Positions 31,562 to 38,648 of a DNA stretch of 47,376 nt are shown in pieces. The stretch is from a virus: the IMG/VR virus record IMGVR_UViG_3300005647_000002, positions 1 through 47,376 of that record; one strand, 5' to 3'. The translations under genes and the position numbers were made by a program. How positions within the stretch are numbered: the stretch's first letter is position 1; each line of letters starts with the position of its first letter. Below the pieces are notes generated by a model. That model made no database searches and had not been told where the DNA came from. It worked only from the letters and a program-made list of their open reading frames with translations.

Positions 31562-31578
31562 TGTCACCCTTAGTGTCA
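31562..31578. promoter_or_regulatory. Operator-like repeat before the HTH gene
   Basis: TGTCA-N7-TGTCA with CC at the same offset as the copy at 31408-31424. It lies just downstream of the predicted transcription start of the HTH gene and 3 bases before its ATG, where a bound protein could block its own synthesis. Confidence 0.45.
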
Positions 31579-31590
31579 ATTACATTTCTA

Positions 31591-31619
31591 ATTATACGCC
31601 CATAAAGAAATAAAGTCAA
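31591..31619 (-). promoter_or_regulatory. Sigma-70 promoter of the HTH gene
   Basis: TTGACT (31619-31614), 17 bases, TATAAT (31596-31591) on the minus strand. The predicted start is about 31584, so the leader to ATG 31559 is about 25 bases. Confidence 0.8.
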
Positions 31620-31658
31620 CAAAAAGAGCATACAACGATATGTATGCCCTTAATAGAC

Positions 31659-31844
31659 TTAATCACCCCCTTTGAGGACTTTAGTATGTGGACTGGTATT
31701 AGCCCTGACTTGTTCAGCTCTATGACTATACCTCTTTGGATTCTCTGTATGCAATCTCTTTGCACCACATACACCGCAATCCCAAATATCATCTTTTTCA
31801 AGAGATTTAGTCATGGGTGTTTGGCATTTCCAGCACTGTATCAT
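31659..31844 (-). CDS. Zinc-ribbon protein
   Basis: This 61-residue protein has C4-x2-C7 and C23-x2-C26 in a classic zinc-ribbon arrangement (WKCQTPM ... WDCGVCGAKR), with a basic, disordered C-terminal half. Start overlaps the previous stop as ATGA. Probably nucleic-acid or protein binding; function unknown. Confidence 0.75.
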   Translation of the reverse strand: MIQCWKCQTPMTKSLEKDDIWDCGVCGAKRLHTENPKRYSHRAEQVRANTSPHTKVLKGGD

Positions 31845-32146
31845 ATCGACTTCCCCAGTTGTTTTTCACTAATGATCTCTTTTACTTGATCTTTAGTAAC
31901 GATGACAGGATCGCCACCTTCTGGATAGTAGACAATAGATATCTGCTCACTGTCATCAATACGATAACTTGTAGAGAATTTCAGATCATCCATTGTGAAA
32001 TACACGCACATTGCTGGAATTGGCTCTGGTGTTGTTACATCCACGCATTGAACTGGTGGCTGTACCTGAACGACTACCTGCGGATCTTGTGCGTTTGCGA
32101 GCGTTACGAACAGTAACATTGTTATTGCCACGTATAATTTTTTCAT
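31841..32146 (-). CDS. Secreted or periplasmic small protein
   Basis: A 101-residue protein with a convincing signal peptide (MKKLYVAITMLLFVTLANAQ, cleavage expected after ANA or AQ). Two cysteines may form a disulfide. The mature part looks beta-rich. A GGAG site precedes the ATG, unlike most genes here. Possible roles: superinfection exclusion or spanin-like activity; no motif supports either. Confidence 0.72.
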   Translation of the reverse strand: MKKLYVAITMLLFVTLANAQDPQVVVQVQPPVQCVDVTTPEPIPAMCVYFTMDDLKFSTSYRIDDSEQISIVYYPEGGDPVIVTKDQVKEIISEKQLGKSI

Positions 32147-32156
32147 GTTTCATCTC

Positions 32157-32339
32157 CTACTCCGATTGAGTGAGTTTATCTACAAGTATCTCGTAGAGTG
32201 TGAAAACGCAATAAACTACTATTGCGATAATGAGACTTGGTACAAAAAAAGCTATAAAAGCAGCTATAAGCGTAAATATGATTGATCCAAAAACGAGGAT
32301 CAAAGCCCATAATGCAGCATTAAACAGTATATTATACAT
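32157..32339 (-). CDS. Small membrane protein (two membrane segments)
   Basis: This 60-residue protein is almost entirely hydrophobic, with segments at about 8-30 and 34-52 and an acidic C-terminus. A GGAGG site 6 bases upstream and the promoter at 32374-32366 indicate separate expression from the lysis block. It could be a holin-like or superinfection-exclusion protein; not determined. Confidence 0.72.
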   Translation of the reverse strand: MYNILFNAALWALILVFGSIIFTLIAAFIAFFVPSLIIAIVVYCVFTLYEILVDKLTQSE

Positions 32340-32365
32340 ATATCCTCCTTTAAGGTGCTACTTAC

Positions 32366-32374
32366 ATTATATCA
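32366..32374 (-). promoter_or_regulatory. Extended -10 promoter (TGATATAAT)
   Basis: TGATATAAT on the minus strand predicts a start near 32359, 20 bases before the ATG of the two-segment membrane protein and just before its GGAGG site. Confidence 0.55.
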
Positions 32375-32383
32375 TGTAAAGTA

Positions 32384-32407
32384 AAAACTCCTGGGTAAAG
32401 GAGTTTT
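32384..32407 (-). terminator. Rho-independent terminator (third of three)
   Basis: 8-bp stem AAAACTCC/GGAGTTTT with 8-base loop, T-rich 3' side on the minus strand. Confidence 0.65.
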
Positions 32408-32434
32408 AAAAAAACTAGAAACAAAAACGTTTCT
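32408..32434 (-). terminator. Rho-independent terminator (second of three)
   Basis: 6-bp stem AGAAAC/GTTTCT, then AG and seven T on the minus strand. Short stem but good T tract. Confidence 0.5.
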
Positions 32435-32455
32435 TGTATATATTATATCACAAAA

Positions 32456-32525
32456 CAAAAAACCCACCTATTAAGGGGGTTTCTTGCAAAAGAAAAGTTG
32501 CGTATGTGTAGTGTATGAAAACTAC
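32456..32525 (-). ncRNA. Candidate ~70-nt RNA after the lysis block
   Basis: The extended -10 TGGTATAAT (32540-32532) inside the end of the 78-residue gene predicts a start near 32525. The RNA can form TGTAG/CTACA and GCAA/TTGC hairpins and ends in the terminator at 32482-32457. Order and spacing resemble an independent small RNA; untested. Confidence 0.42.
32457..32482 (-). terminator. Rho-independent terminator (first of three) after the lysis block
   Basis: Stem AAACCC/GGGTTT extended by CCT/AGG past one bulged base, 4-base loop, followed by six T on the minus strand. Likely the main end of the late transcript. Confidence 0.75.
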
Positions 32526-32758
32526 ATACCTATTATACCACATTTCTTTAATCTGTTTTTTTCTGATTCGCAGGTGCTTTTAGTGTCTATGCTATTTGTA
32601 TATATGTAATCAAGGCATTTGGTACATTGGCTTGTTGTTAGGTAGCCACCAGAGGTGACTTCGACTGAATACTTTATCTTCTCCCAATCCTCACGCCTTT
32701 CTTCAAATTCTACTATATACCTGAAACCCTCTGTTTTAGCTTTTCTGTTCTTTTTCAT
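32522..32758 (-). CDS. Unknown small protein at the end of the late block
   Basis: This 78-residue basic protein has a beta hairpin-like KYSVEVTSGGYLTTSQCTKCLDYIY (CxxC) and CESEKNRLKKCG near the end: four cysteines that could bind zinc. 51 bases separate it from the M23 gene. Function unknown. Confidence 0.68.
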   Translation of the reverse strand: MKKNRKAKTEGFRYIVEFEERREDWEKIKYSVEVTSGGYLTTSQCTKCLDYIYTNSIDTKSTCESEKNRLKKCGIIGM

Positions 32759-32809
32759 TTCTTCTTTTATCTCGTTTACGCTTTTTCTTCTGCGACTTCT
32801 TTCTCTTTT

Positions 32810-33358
32810 TCATATTTGACCAAATTTCTCTTTATAAAGTTTTAATTCTTCTTCACATGTGATTGGAATCTCCTCTATAGCCATTGTATTACCCCAGCCA
32901 CCACCTCTACCCCATGTAGCCCTAGAATGAACCACAATGCCGTCTACAGGGCTTGTAAACGACCATCCGAAGTCTTGGTTACCGTATGTATTAGATCCGT
33001 TTATGTCCAAACCAGGGTGGAAACTGTTGGAAGCTCCACTAATTTGATCCAAAAAGTCATAGCCTTTAATGCCTACGTCCATTCTCCTGCCAAACATTTT
33101 ATCATAGTTTGTAGATTGTCGAGGGTTTATGTAGTTCTTTTTGACGTAGCTTCGCCCTTTTCTTATAACATACCGAAGCATTGTCTGATATGTAAGATTA
33201 TCGCTTATCTCATGATGTAAATGAGCGTACATCTGGTTTGAAGATGTTTTACTGTTTCCATCCCCTATAGTACCTAATTTTGTCTTATAAGCATAAACAC
33301 GATCACCGACTTTAGCGGTATTTTCGCTCATGTGGCCAAATAGGTGTATTCTTGCCAT
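32810..33358 (-). CDS. M23-type peptidoglycan endopeptidase, circularly permuted
   Basis: The 182-residue protein carries all M23 (LytM/lysostaphin) elements in swapped order. First comes the usual C-terminal half: HLFGHMSENTAKVGDRV (H9), a GTIGDGN turn, then the HLH motif H46-L-H48 in YAHLHHEIS and INP at 77-79. After a ~30-residue linker comes the usual N-terminal half: FHPGLDI (H114, D118), SPVDGIVVHS and GWGNTMAIEE. H114, D118 and H48 would bind zinc; H46 and H9 would be catalytic. It follows two holin-like genes, so it is the probable endolysin. No signal peptide, consistent with holin-dependent release. Confidence 0.8.
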   Translation of the reverse strand: MARIHLFGHMSENTAKVGDRVYAYKTKLGTIGDGNSKTSSNQMYAHLHHEISDNLTYQTMLRYVIRKGRSYVKKNYINPRQSTNYDKMFGRRMDVGIKGYDFLDQISGASNSFHPGLDINGSNTYGNQDFGWSFTSPVDGIVVHSRATWGRGGGWGNTMAIEEIPITCEEELKLYKEKFGQI

Positions 33359-33363
33359 TTTAT

Positions 33364-33654
33364 TTATTCATACATTTTAACATCGTCCAAGCTACTGTTA
33401 CTCTCTCCGCCTATTGCCTTCGCGCCCTCCCAGAGGCCAGTAGCAGCCAATCCTGACATTCCAAAGAGAATACCGCCTACAAGTCCTGATAAGCCTTCCG
33501 TCTGAAGCCCTGTGATGCCTCCTATGAGCATACCAGTGCCTAAAGCTACCAAAGGTACTCTATGGTTCTCAACGATCCTTGCTCGCTTAAATATGGCCGC
33601 AACCATAAATGAGATACTAACAATTTGTGATAGTTCTACTACTGAATCAATCAT
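33364..33654 (-). CDS. Holin-like membrane protein (second holin or antiholin)
   Basis: This 96-residue protein has two to three membrane segments (about 10-24, 33-50 and 57-80) with Gly-rich VPLVALGTGMLIGGI and LVGGILFGMSGLAATGLWEGAK, a pattern shared with small phage holins, and a short acidic cytoplasmic tail. It sits between another holin-like gene and the M23 gene. Whether it opens or inhibits the hole cannot be told from sequence. Confidence 0.75.
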   Translation of the reverse strand: MIDSVVELSQIVSISFMVAAIFKRARIVENHRVPLVALGTGMLIGGITGLQTEGLSGLVGGILFGMSGLAATGLWEGAKAIGGESNSSLDDVKMYE

Positions 33655-33962
33655 TGCTTTTTGTTACCAAGTGAATTAAGTTTATCCACAATCAATTTAC
33701 TGATTGCGTTTCCAATAGATATAAGTATAGGTGGGCCAACATGACCTGAGACTCCAGTGATGGCGTAAGCAAGGTATGGATAGCTCTCACCCATAAAGCC
33801 GAAGGCTATCAAGCCGACAATTACACCTGCAAAAGAAGCCATGAATAGATTACTGAAAAATGAAATCATATCTTTTTTATCTTGCTTCAATGCGTAGGTT
33901 ATCCCTCCTCCTATTGCCAGTAAAGCGTGTGCCAGTAATTCTTTGAAACCTACCTCAAACAT
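33651..33962 (-). CDS. Holin-like membrane protein
   Basis: This 103-residue protein has an N-terminal helix (HALLAIGGGITYAL), a charged LKQDKKD loop and membrane segments at about 37-56 and 64-84, ending in a Lys-rich tail. Layout and KQDKKD loop resemble LydA-type phage holins. It overlaps the second holin-like gene by 4 bases. Probably forms the pores that release the M23 enzyme. Confidence 0.75.
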   Translation of the reverse strand: MFEVGFKELLAHALLAIGGGITYALKQDKKDMISFFSNLFMASFAGVIVGLIAFGFMGESYPYLAYAITGVSGHVGPPILISIGNAISKLIVDKLNSLGNKKQ

Positions 33963-33966
33963 ATTA

Positions 33967-34785
33967 TTATTTTACGTTATATCTTTCTTTGGTGTAACCT
34001 TTTTCCAATAGACCACCTATCTCTAATCCAGCTAAATTATCGGGACTCCAATGCACACAGGCAAAAGTTCTCCACTGCGAGAATAGATATGCACAGTTTT
34101 TAACAACCATTTCCTGCTCTTCTGTGAGCCTATAATAATCTATAATCGCTTTTGCTGCTGATCCTGCAAGGCATCCATGCCCTGCTGGGAAAGACGGATG
34201 TGAGGGGCAGCCTTCCTCATAAGCAGTCATCTCCGCCCCACCACTGTATTCTTCTGGTCGAATGACACCAAAGTAGTATTTAGACTGGAAACCACGCTCT
34301 ACGGCCATATCCTGCTTCCTAGTGATGTATCTAGTGGCCTTTGGTATTGTGCCGATAAACTCCTTCAAAAACTTTGTCCGTTTTGATCGTGGCTTTACGC
34401 CCTGTGAAACGAGCCAGTCCTGAATAGCAAGTGGTAAATCTGCACTGTGATCCATATGCACAATATCAGCACACCCTTTAGGGTCGCTATACATCAGTCC
34501 CATAGCATAAAGAGGCCCTGGCATTAATTCTTCTGGGTAGTGCTTTTGATCCCAAGGATAATGCTGTCGCATAAACTCATGAGGGTATTCGCCTTTCTGT
34601 AACATTTCTCGTACTTCCATCACTTCTTGGTGGTACTGTGGCAAGTTCTTTTCGGTATAAGGGTTTTCTAGTCCGTTCTTTTTACCACGCCTCACTGAAA
34701 CAACTTGTGTGCCTTCTACATCAAGTTTCCTGATACTACGAACTGGATATGATATTTCCTCTGGATGTCCTTTTGAAAAGTGCAT
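33967..34785 (-). CDS. Vanadium haloperoxidase / PAP2-superfamily enzyme
   Basis: The 272-residue protein has the three binding motifs of the vanadium-haloperoxidase/PAP2 fold: K169-x6-R176-P177, HPSFPAGHG (196-204, G202 and H203), and R239-x5-H245-x3-D249. RPEEYSGG and VHWSPDNLAG resemble haloperoxidases more than lipid phosphatases. The usual Ser of PSGH is Ala201, which would weaken oxyanion binding. About 12 further helices fit the fold. It precedes the holins. It might oxidise halides or dephosphorylate lipid carriers such as undecaprenyl pyrophosphate; neither is proven. Confidence 0.82.
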   Translation of the reverse strand: MHFSKGHPEEISYPVRSIRKLDVEGTQVVSVRRGKKNGLENPYTEKNLPQYHQEVMEVREMLQKGEYPHEFMRQHYPWDQKHYPEELMPGPLYAMGLMYSDPKGCADIVHMDHSADLPLAIQDWLVSQGVKPRSKRTKFLKEFIGTIPKATRYITRKQDMAVERGFQSKYYFGVIRPEEYSGGAEMTAYEEGCPSHPSFPAGHGCLAGSAAKAIIDYYRLTEEQEMVVKNCAYLFSQWRTFACVHWSPDNLAGLEIGGLLEKGYTKERYNVK

Positions 34786-34786
34786 A

Positions 34787-35044
34787 CTAAGCGTTTAATA
34801 CTTTGATTAGTTCCGCCTCTTTCATCTTACTGTAACCCTTTACCCCTAGCATCTTTGCCTCAGCTTTCATGTCTTTAACGAGATCATCAGTAGACCATAC
34901 CCTATCCTGCTTATTTCCAAGTAATGCGATTTCCTCCGCAACAGAAGCCATAGCCTCTGCATTTTCCTCAGCTTGCTTATCTGTTGTGTAATCCTCATCA
35001 ATGAGAGCATCCATCTTTTTTTGTAGTGATTCTAATGTGTTCAT
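34787..35044 (-). CDS. Small protein with Rho-N/SAP-like C-terminal domain
   Basis: This 85-residue protein has an acidic helical first half and a C-terminal (50-85) LVKDMKAEAKMLGVKGYSKMKEAELIKVL, which fits the helix-extended-helix pattern of Rho N-terminal/SAP-type domains that bind nucleic acids. In phages such modules often end structural or accessory proteins. One-base overlap with the fibre gene. Function unknown. Confidence 0.72.
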   Translation of the reverse strand: MNTLESLQKKMDALIDEDYTTDKQAEENAEAMASVAEEIALLGNKQDRVWSTDDLVKDMKAEAKMLGVKGYSKMKEAELIKVLNA

Positions 35045-36507
35045 TACGATATTGTTACATCGGTTAGTTCATTTCTTGTGTGATACACAAATGTAGCCTG
35101 TGAACGCAATCCCTGAATCAACCTACCATAAGCAGATGTCTGTGCGCCATTAAAGTTATATCTGTATCGTACCTCTACTTGTAGAGTCGCAGATGCTGGT
35201 ACGTTAAGTCGAATAGCATTACTGTGTCCCATTGTATGAGATCTTACATCAAGTGGTCTAATGACATCTGGGTTGGTATCTTCTCTCTGTGAAGCGTAGT
35301 TATACTCATCGTATGTTTCTGTGAGTACTGCTGCACCATTGACCAATAGTCTCCAGTCTGCCCATTGATACATTCTCATGCGTCGTAGTTGGTAGTAGAG
35401 TACACCGAAGTCTACAGATACGTGTACGTCTGTTGCACATGATGGTGATGTCTCTGCTGTTGAAAGTGGAATCCAGTCACCTGTAATCGTACCTGTATTT
35501 GTTGTTACTGGAGCGATCCAAGTCTGTAGCCATCCAGTCCTGTTGGTCTGATCCATGAAAGGCCCAACACATTCTGTCTTAGTGAGTGTTTGTGGTGCTG
35601 GTATAACTGGAATAGCTGGGTGGTTTAATGGATAAGAAACGCCATTATGTACAACTTCTGTAGTCACACCTGCAACCTCTGTAGTATCAAATGTAGATGT
35701 TTGTGCAGGAGCTGTAGGTGCTGGATCTACTGGCCCAGAAGTACAAGGCTTTGGAGCGCATATTTCATATCCCTCTGGTATTTCGTCACATCCATCTACT
35801 TCAAGGCACTCTACTTCACGTTTATCTGTTGTCAGAGTTGCTCCTGCTGGTAGTGTGTTGGCAAATGTTGTTCCGTCTGTTGAGTATGAAACAGTGTGAG
35901 CAGAGCTTGTTCCGCCACTATCAATGTTCCATGCTCGGAAGTTGTGCTGTCCTTCTGGTAGGAAGACTGGGCCAACTTCAGCAATATTGCTAGTTCTATC
36001 TTGGTATCCTAGTTCGTCAATCAGTTGTAGTTGGCCACAACAGAATCCAACTTCAATAGCCCAGTAGCCTTCAGAGCCACCAGTATACCGAATCCATATA
36101 CCTCCTGCTGGCACAGTAATAACAGTATCAAGAACTTGAACATCTAACTCTCCTGCTGTATTGTCTGTGTCGTTCAGGTTAAGGTTTGTGTTGACTGAAC
36201 TTGTAGTCGTTGGCAATGAGAAATCATGTGCCAATCGAAATGCTCGCCCAGCTGCTGTCGTTGAGTCAGCGATGGGGATAGTTGGTGCGGTGTCATGCCA
36301 TTCTCGGTTAATCACGCCTGGAGTACCATCTGATAGCTTGTAGACTGGATAGCTATTAAGTGGAAGTGGTACAGTATTTCCGTTTGAGATCGTTAAGTCA
36401 CATCCTTCAACTGATAGGATTTGCTCGTCTTTGTCTGTCTGATTTTCTACTGCCTTTTTGAGCTTGCATACGCAGTCCCAAATAGCATGCATTGATGGTA
36501 GTGCCAT
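35044..36507 (-). CDS. Tail fibre / receptor-binding protein (487 aa)
   Basis: A 487-residue beta-rich protein with a helical N-terminus (about 5-28, containing CVC) and a Thr/Pro/Gly-rich body. Segments such as GGIWIRYTGGSEGYWAIEVG and LQVEVRYRYNFNGAQTSAYGR read as jelly-roll or fibre-tip domains. About a dozen cysteines, several paired (GFCCGQ, APKPC). It shares its N-terminal style (VEGCDLTISNGNTV) with other fibre genes here. Role by context; no family recognised. Confidence 0.75.
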   Translation of the reverse strand: MALPSMHAIWDCVCKLKKAVENQTDKDEQILSVEGCDLTISNGNTVPLPLNSYPVYKLSDGTPGVINREWHDTAPTIPIADSTTAAGRAFRLAHDFSLPTTTSSVNTNLNLNDTDNTAGELDVQVLDTVITVPAGGIWIRYTGGSEGYWAIEVGFCCGQLQLIDELGYQDRTSNIAEVGPVFLPEGQHNFRAWNIDSGGTSSAHTVSYSTDGTTFANTLPAGATLTTDKREVECLEVDGCDEIPEGYEICAPKPCTSGPVDPAPTAPAQTSTFDTTEVAGVTTEVVHNGVSYPLNHPAIPVIPAPQTLTKTECVGPFMDQTNRTGWLQTWIAPVTTNTGTITGDWIPLSTAETSPSCATDVHVSVDFGVLYYQLRRMRMYQWADWRLLVNGAAVLTETYDEYNYASQREDTNPDVIRPLDVRSHTMGHSNAIRLNVPASATLQVEVRYRYNFNGAQTSAYGRLIQGLRSQATFVYHTRNELTDVTIS

Positions 36508-36511
36508 AGTT

Positions 36512-38617
36512 TTATTGTACTACGAAGTTAGCTGAAATTAGTTTATCAGTTACAGGACACTGATAATCTACTCCATCCGTGGTGTGCGCAATTGTTCCTG
36601 TGAATGATACTGCTGTTGTTGATCCGCTTGCCATTCCTGTGACAGTTTGTCCATCAGTGAACGTATGTGTCGTTCCTGCTGAATCTGTTACTGTGAATGT
36701 TCCACTCCATGAGGTTAGCGGTGCAGTCCCTGTAAAGAAGCTACCTGCTGTATGTGTTCCACTTCCTGCTGCTGTTGAGTTGAAGTCTGCTCCCATCTTT
36801 TGTGATGCACATATTACTTGATCCCCTATAGGCTCTCCATTTTCATCACCGATTGGACAAGGACATTCGTCTGTGGGATCTCCGATAAGTTCGCACATTT
36901 TATCTGTTAGCGATTCTATAGCATCGGTTACTGAATCTGTGTTACTTGTGTCGCAAGGGTCACAACACGCTGTACATGAACCGTCTGTTACGATTGTCCA
37001 GTCATCAACGCTGTCAAGAATTTCTCCTGTTGTTGCATTGATAAAGATGACTGTGCCATCGCTCATCGCTTGTGCTTGTACACAGATTTGCTCCTTGATT
37101 AGAATGATACATTCGTCAAAGTCTGCGTTGTTATCTACGTTACCAATGAAGTCAATGTCAGATGGTGAAGCATCTACTTCCCATTCGATGTGTCCACTGT
37201 TCTCACCCCATGAGAAATTAGATAGTACAGAGTGTAGTTCGGGTGTTCCTGCTGCTGCAAGTGCTGCATCTACTGCTGCTTGTACGTCTGCTAGTGTGAC
37301 TGTTTCTGTTGGGCTGTTTGGTAGTGTGTATGGGTAAGCTGTTCCGCCAAGGATAACGCTGATTGCTGTGATGTCCCAAGTGTCTTCGTTCTTGTCTGGG
37401 TTACTTTCAAGGCATGTTACTGTTTTTTCAGTTCCTTTGTTTGCTTCATAGCATACGTCCTTTGGATTTCCTACTGGGAATACTGGCGTTTCTGGATCTG
37501 GTTCTGGTATCGGCTCTCCTGTAGCACAGTCAACAAATATTCCTACCATTGTGTAGTCAACTAATGCTCCGTCAGCATCTTCTTGTAGATATGATACTTC
37601 TGGGCCGTCCCCACAATCTGTAATTGCTCGTACTACTGGTATAAAGTCTGTAAGTTCTGTTGAGTTTACGTTGTCACAACCATCTGTATATTCTGTTGTA
37701 CATGCAGTTAGCGGTGTTTCAGCAAAATCTTCAACACAAGGGATCGCACATACTGGCTCGTACGGTGTGCCATCATCAAGAGTCGTGCTAACGATGTTTC
37801 CATCACAATCAAAACATTTACGGAAGTAGATTGTTTCTGTTTCAACATACTGGACTACAAGTTTCTTTGGTGCTTTTACTTGTTCAGATGTGTATTGGAT
37901 AAGTACAGGGACTTTATCACCTGGACAAACTCGGAAACCAACGTAACGTGCAAACATCTTGTTCAATACTACAAATGGTGCTGGTAGACCTCCACAACCA
38001 TTCGGTAGGAAGTTACAAAAAGGCTCTACTGTTTGCGCCCATGGCATAATGCCATCAAGTCCTGTTGCCATTTGACTTACTTGGTCTGTCCATCCTGTAG
38101 CACTTGGTACTGTAAATGAATCTACATCACCATTATCAAATTTAACTGTATACACTTGGTTAGTATGTGTGAAGCTAGTGAAAGTATTGTCTAGTCCACC
38201 TTCGATAAACTTATCTTTCCAACATTCGCAATCAAGACATTCCTTTTTCGTACAAGGAATATCTGTAGGTGTAATAACTGGATCACCTGGAGTACCATCT
38301 TCATTGATTGGTGTAACAATCTGATCGTAGTTTCCAGTATCTTGATTACACAAAAATTCGATATCTGGTGCTATTGGCATTGGCTCATCACAAGATATGC
38401 CACTATCTAAGGTTGTGCTGTTTATTAGGACACCATCCTCAAAGAACTCAGTGACATAAATCCATGTGCCATCAGGCCCACAAATAGTACGAGGGGTAGA
38501 CTCGTAATCCTTTTTCGCAATCAATTCTTCTAGTTTTTCACAGATTGCCTCTAGCTCTTCTGTATTTCCAGTCAGGTCAATAGGGCAATTATTTTTGTCT
38601 ACTAATACTACTTGCAT
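36512..38617 (-). CDS. Cysteine-rich tail fibre protein (701 aa)
   Basis: A 701-residue acidic protein made of repeated beta modules with short Cys-containing loops, e.g. TPRTICGPDGTWIYVTEFFEDG, RKCFDCDGNIVSTTLDDGTPYEPVC and ECPCPIGDENGEPIG. The C-terminal ~110 residues (FNSTAAGSGTHTAGSF onward) are Thr/Gly-rich and resemble an immunoglobulin-like fibre tip. Many cysteines suggest extensive disulfides. It is one of a run of five surface-exposed proteins and is likely part of the adsorption apparatus. Confidence 0.72.
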   Translation of the reverse strand: MQVVLVDKNNCPIDLTGNTEELEAICEKLEELIAKKDYESTPRTICGPDGTWIYVTEFFEDGVLINSTTLDSGISCDEPMPIAPDIEFLCNQDTGNYDQIVTPINEDGTPGDPVITPTDIPCTKKECLDCECWKDKFIEGGLDNTFTSFTHTNQVYTVKFDNGDVDSFTVPSATGWTDQVSQMATGLDGIMPWAQTVEPFCNFLPNGCGGLPAPFVVLNKMFARYVGFRVCPGDKVPVLIQYTSEQVKAPKKLVVQYVETETIYFRKCFDCDGNIVSTTLDDGTPYEPVCAIPCVEDFAETPLTACTTEYTDGCDNVNSTELTDFIPVVRAITDCGDGPEVSYLQEDADGALVDYTMVGIFVDCATGEPIPEPDPETPVFPVGNPKDVCYEANKGTEKTVTCLESNPDKNEDTWDITAISVILGGTAYPYTLPNSPTETVTLADVQAAVDAALAAAGTPELHSVLSNFSWGENSGHIEWEVDASPSDIDFIGNVDNNADFDECIILIKEQICVQAQAMSDGTVIFINATTGEILDSVDDWTIVTDGSCTACCDPCDTSNTDSVTDAIESLTDKMCELIGDPTDECPCPIGDENGEPIGDQVICASQKMGADFNSTAAGSGTHTAGSFFTGTAPLTSWSGTFTVTDSAGTTHTFTDGQTVTGMASGSTTAVSFTGTIAHTTDGVDYQCPVTDKLISANFVVQ

Positions 38618-38648
38618 ATATTTTCATTATTACTCTTATCGTCTAAGA

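Larger units (their letters stand above)
32384..32435 (-). ncRNA. Candidate ~50-nt RNA between two terminator hairpins
   Basis: The extended -10 TGATATAAT (32450-32442) predicts a start near 32435. The RNA then passes at once through AGAAAC/GTTTCT with T7 (32434-32408) and AAAACTCC/GGAGTTTT with T5 (32407-32384). Either hairpin could end it. It may be a small RNA, or simply a tandem terminator that happens to follow a promoter-like string. Confidence 0.35.

Noticed and set aside
31616-31801. Frame overlapping the zinc-ribbon gene
   Set aside because: Overlaps most of the better-supported 31659-31844 gene, whose CxxC motifs and ATGA coupling are convincing.
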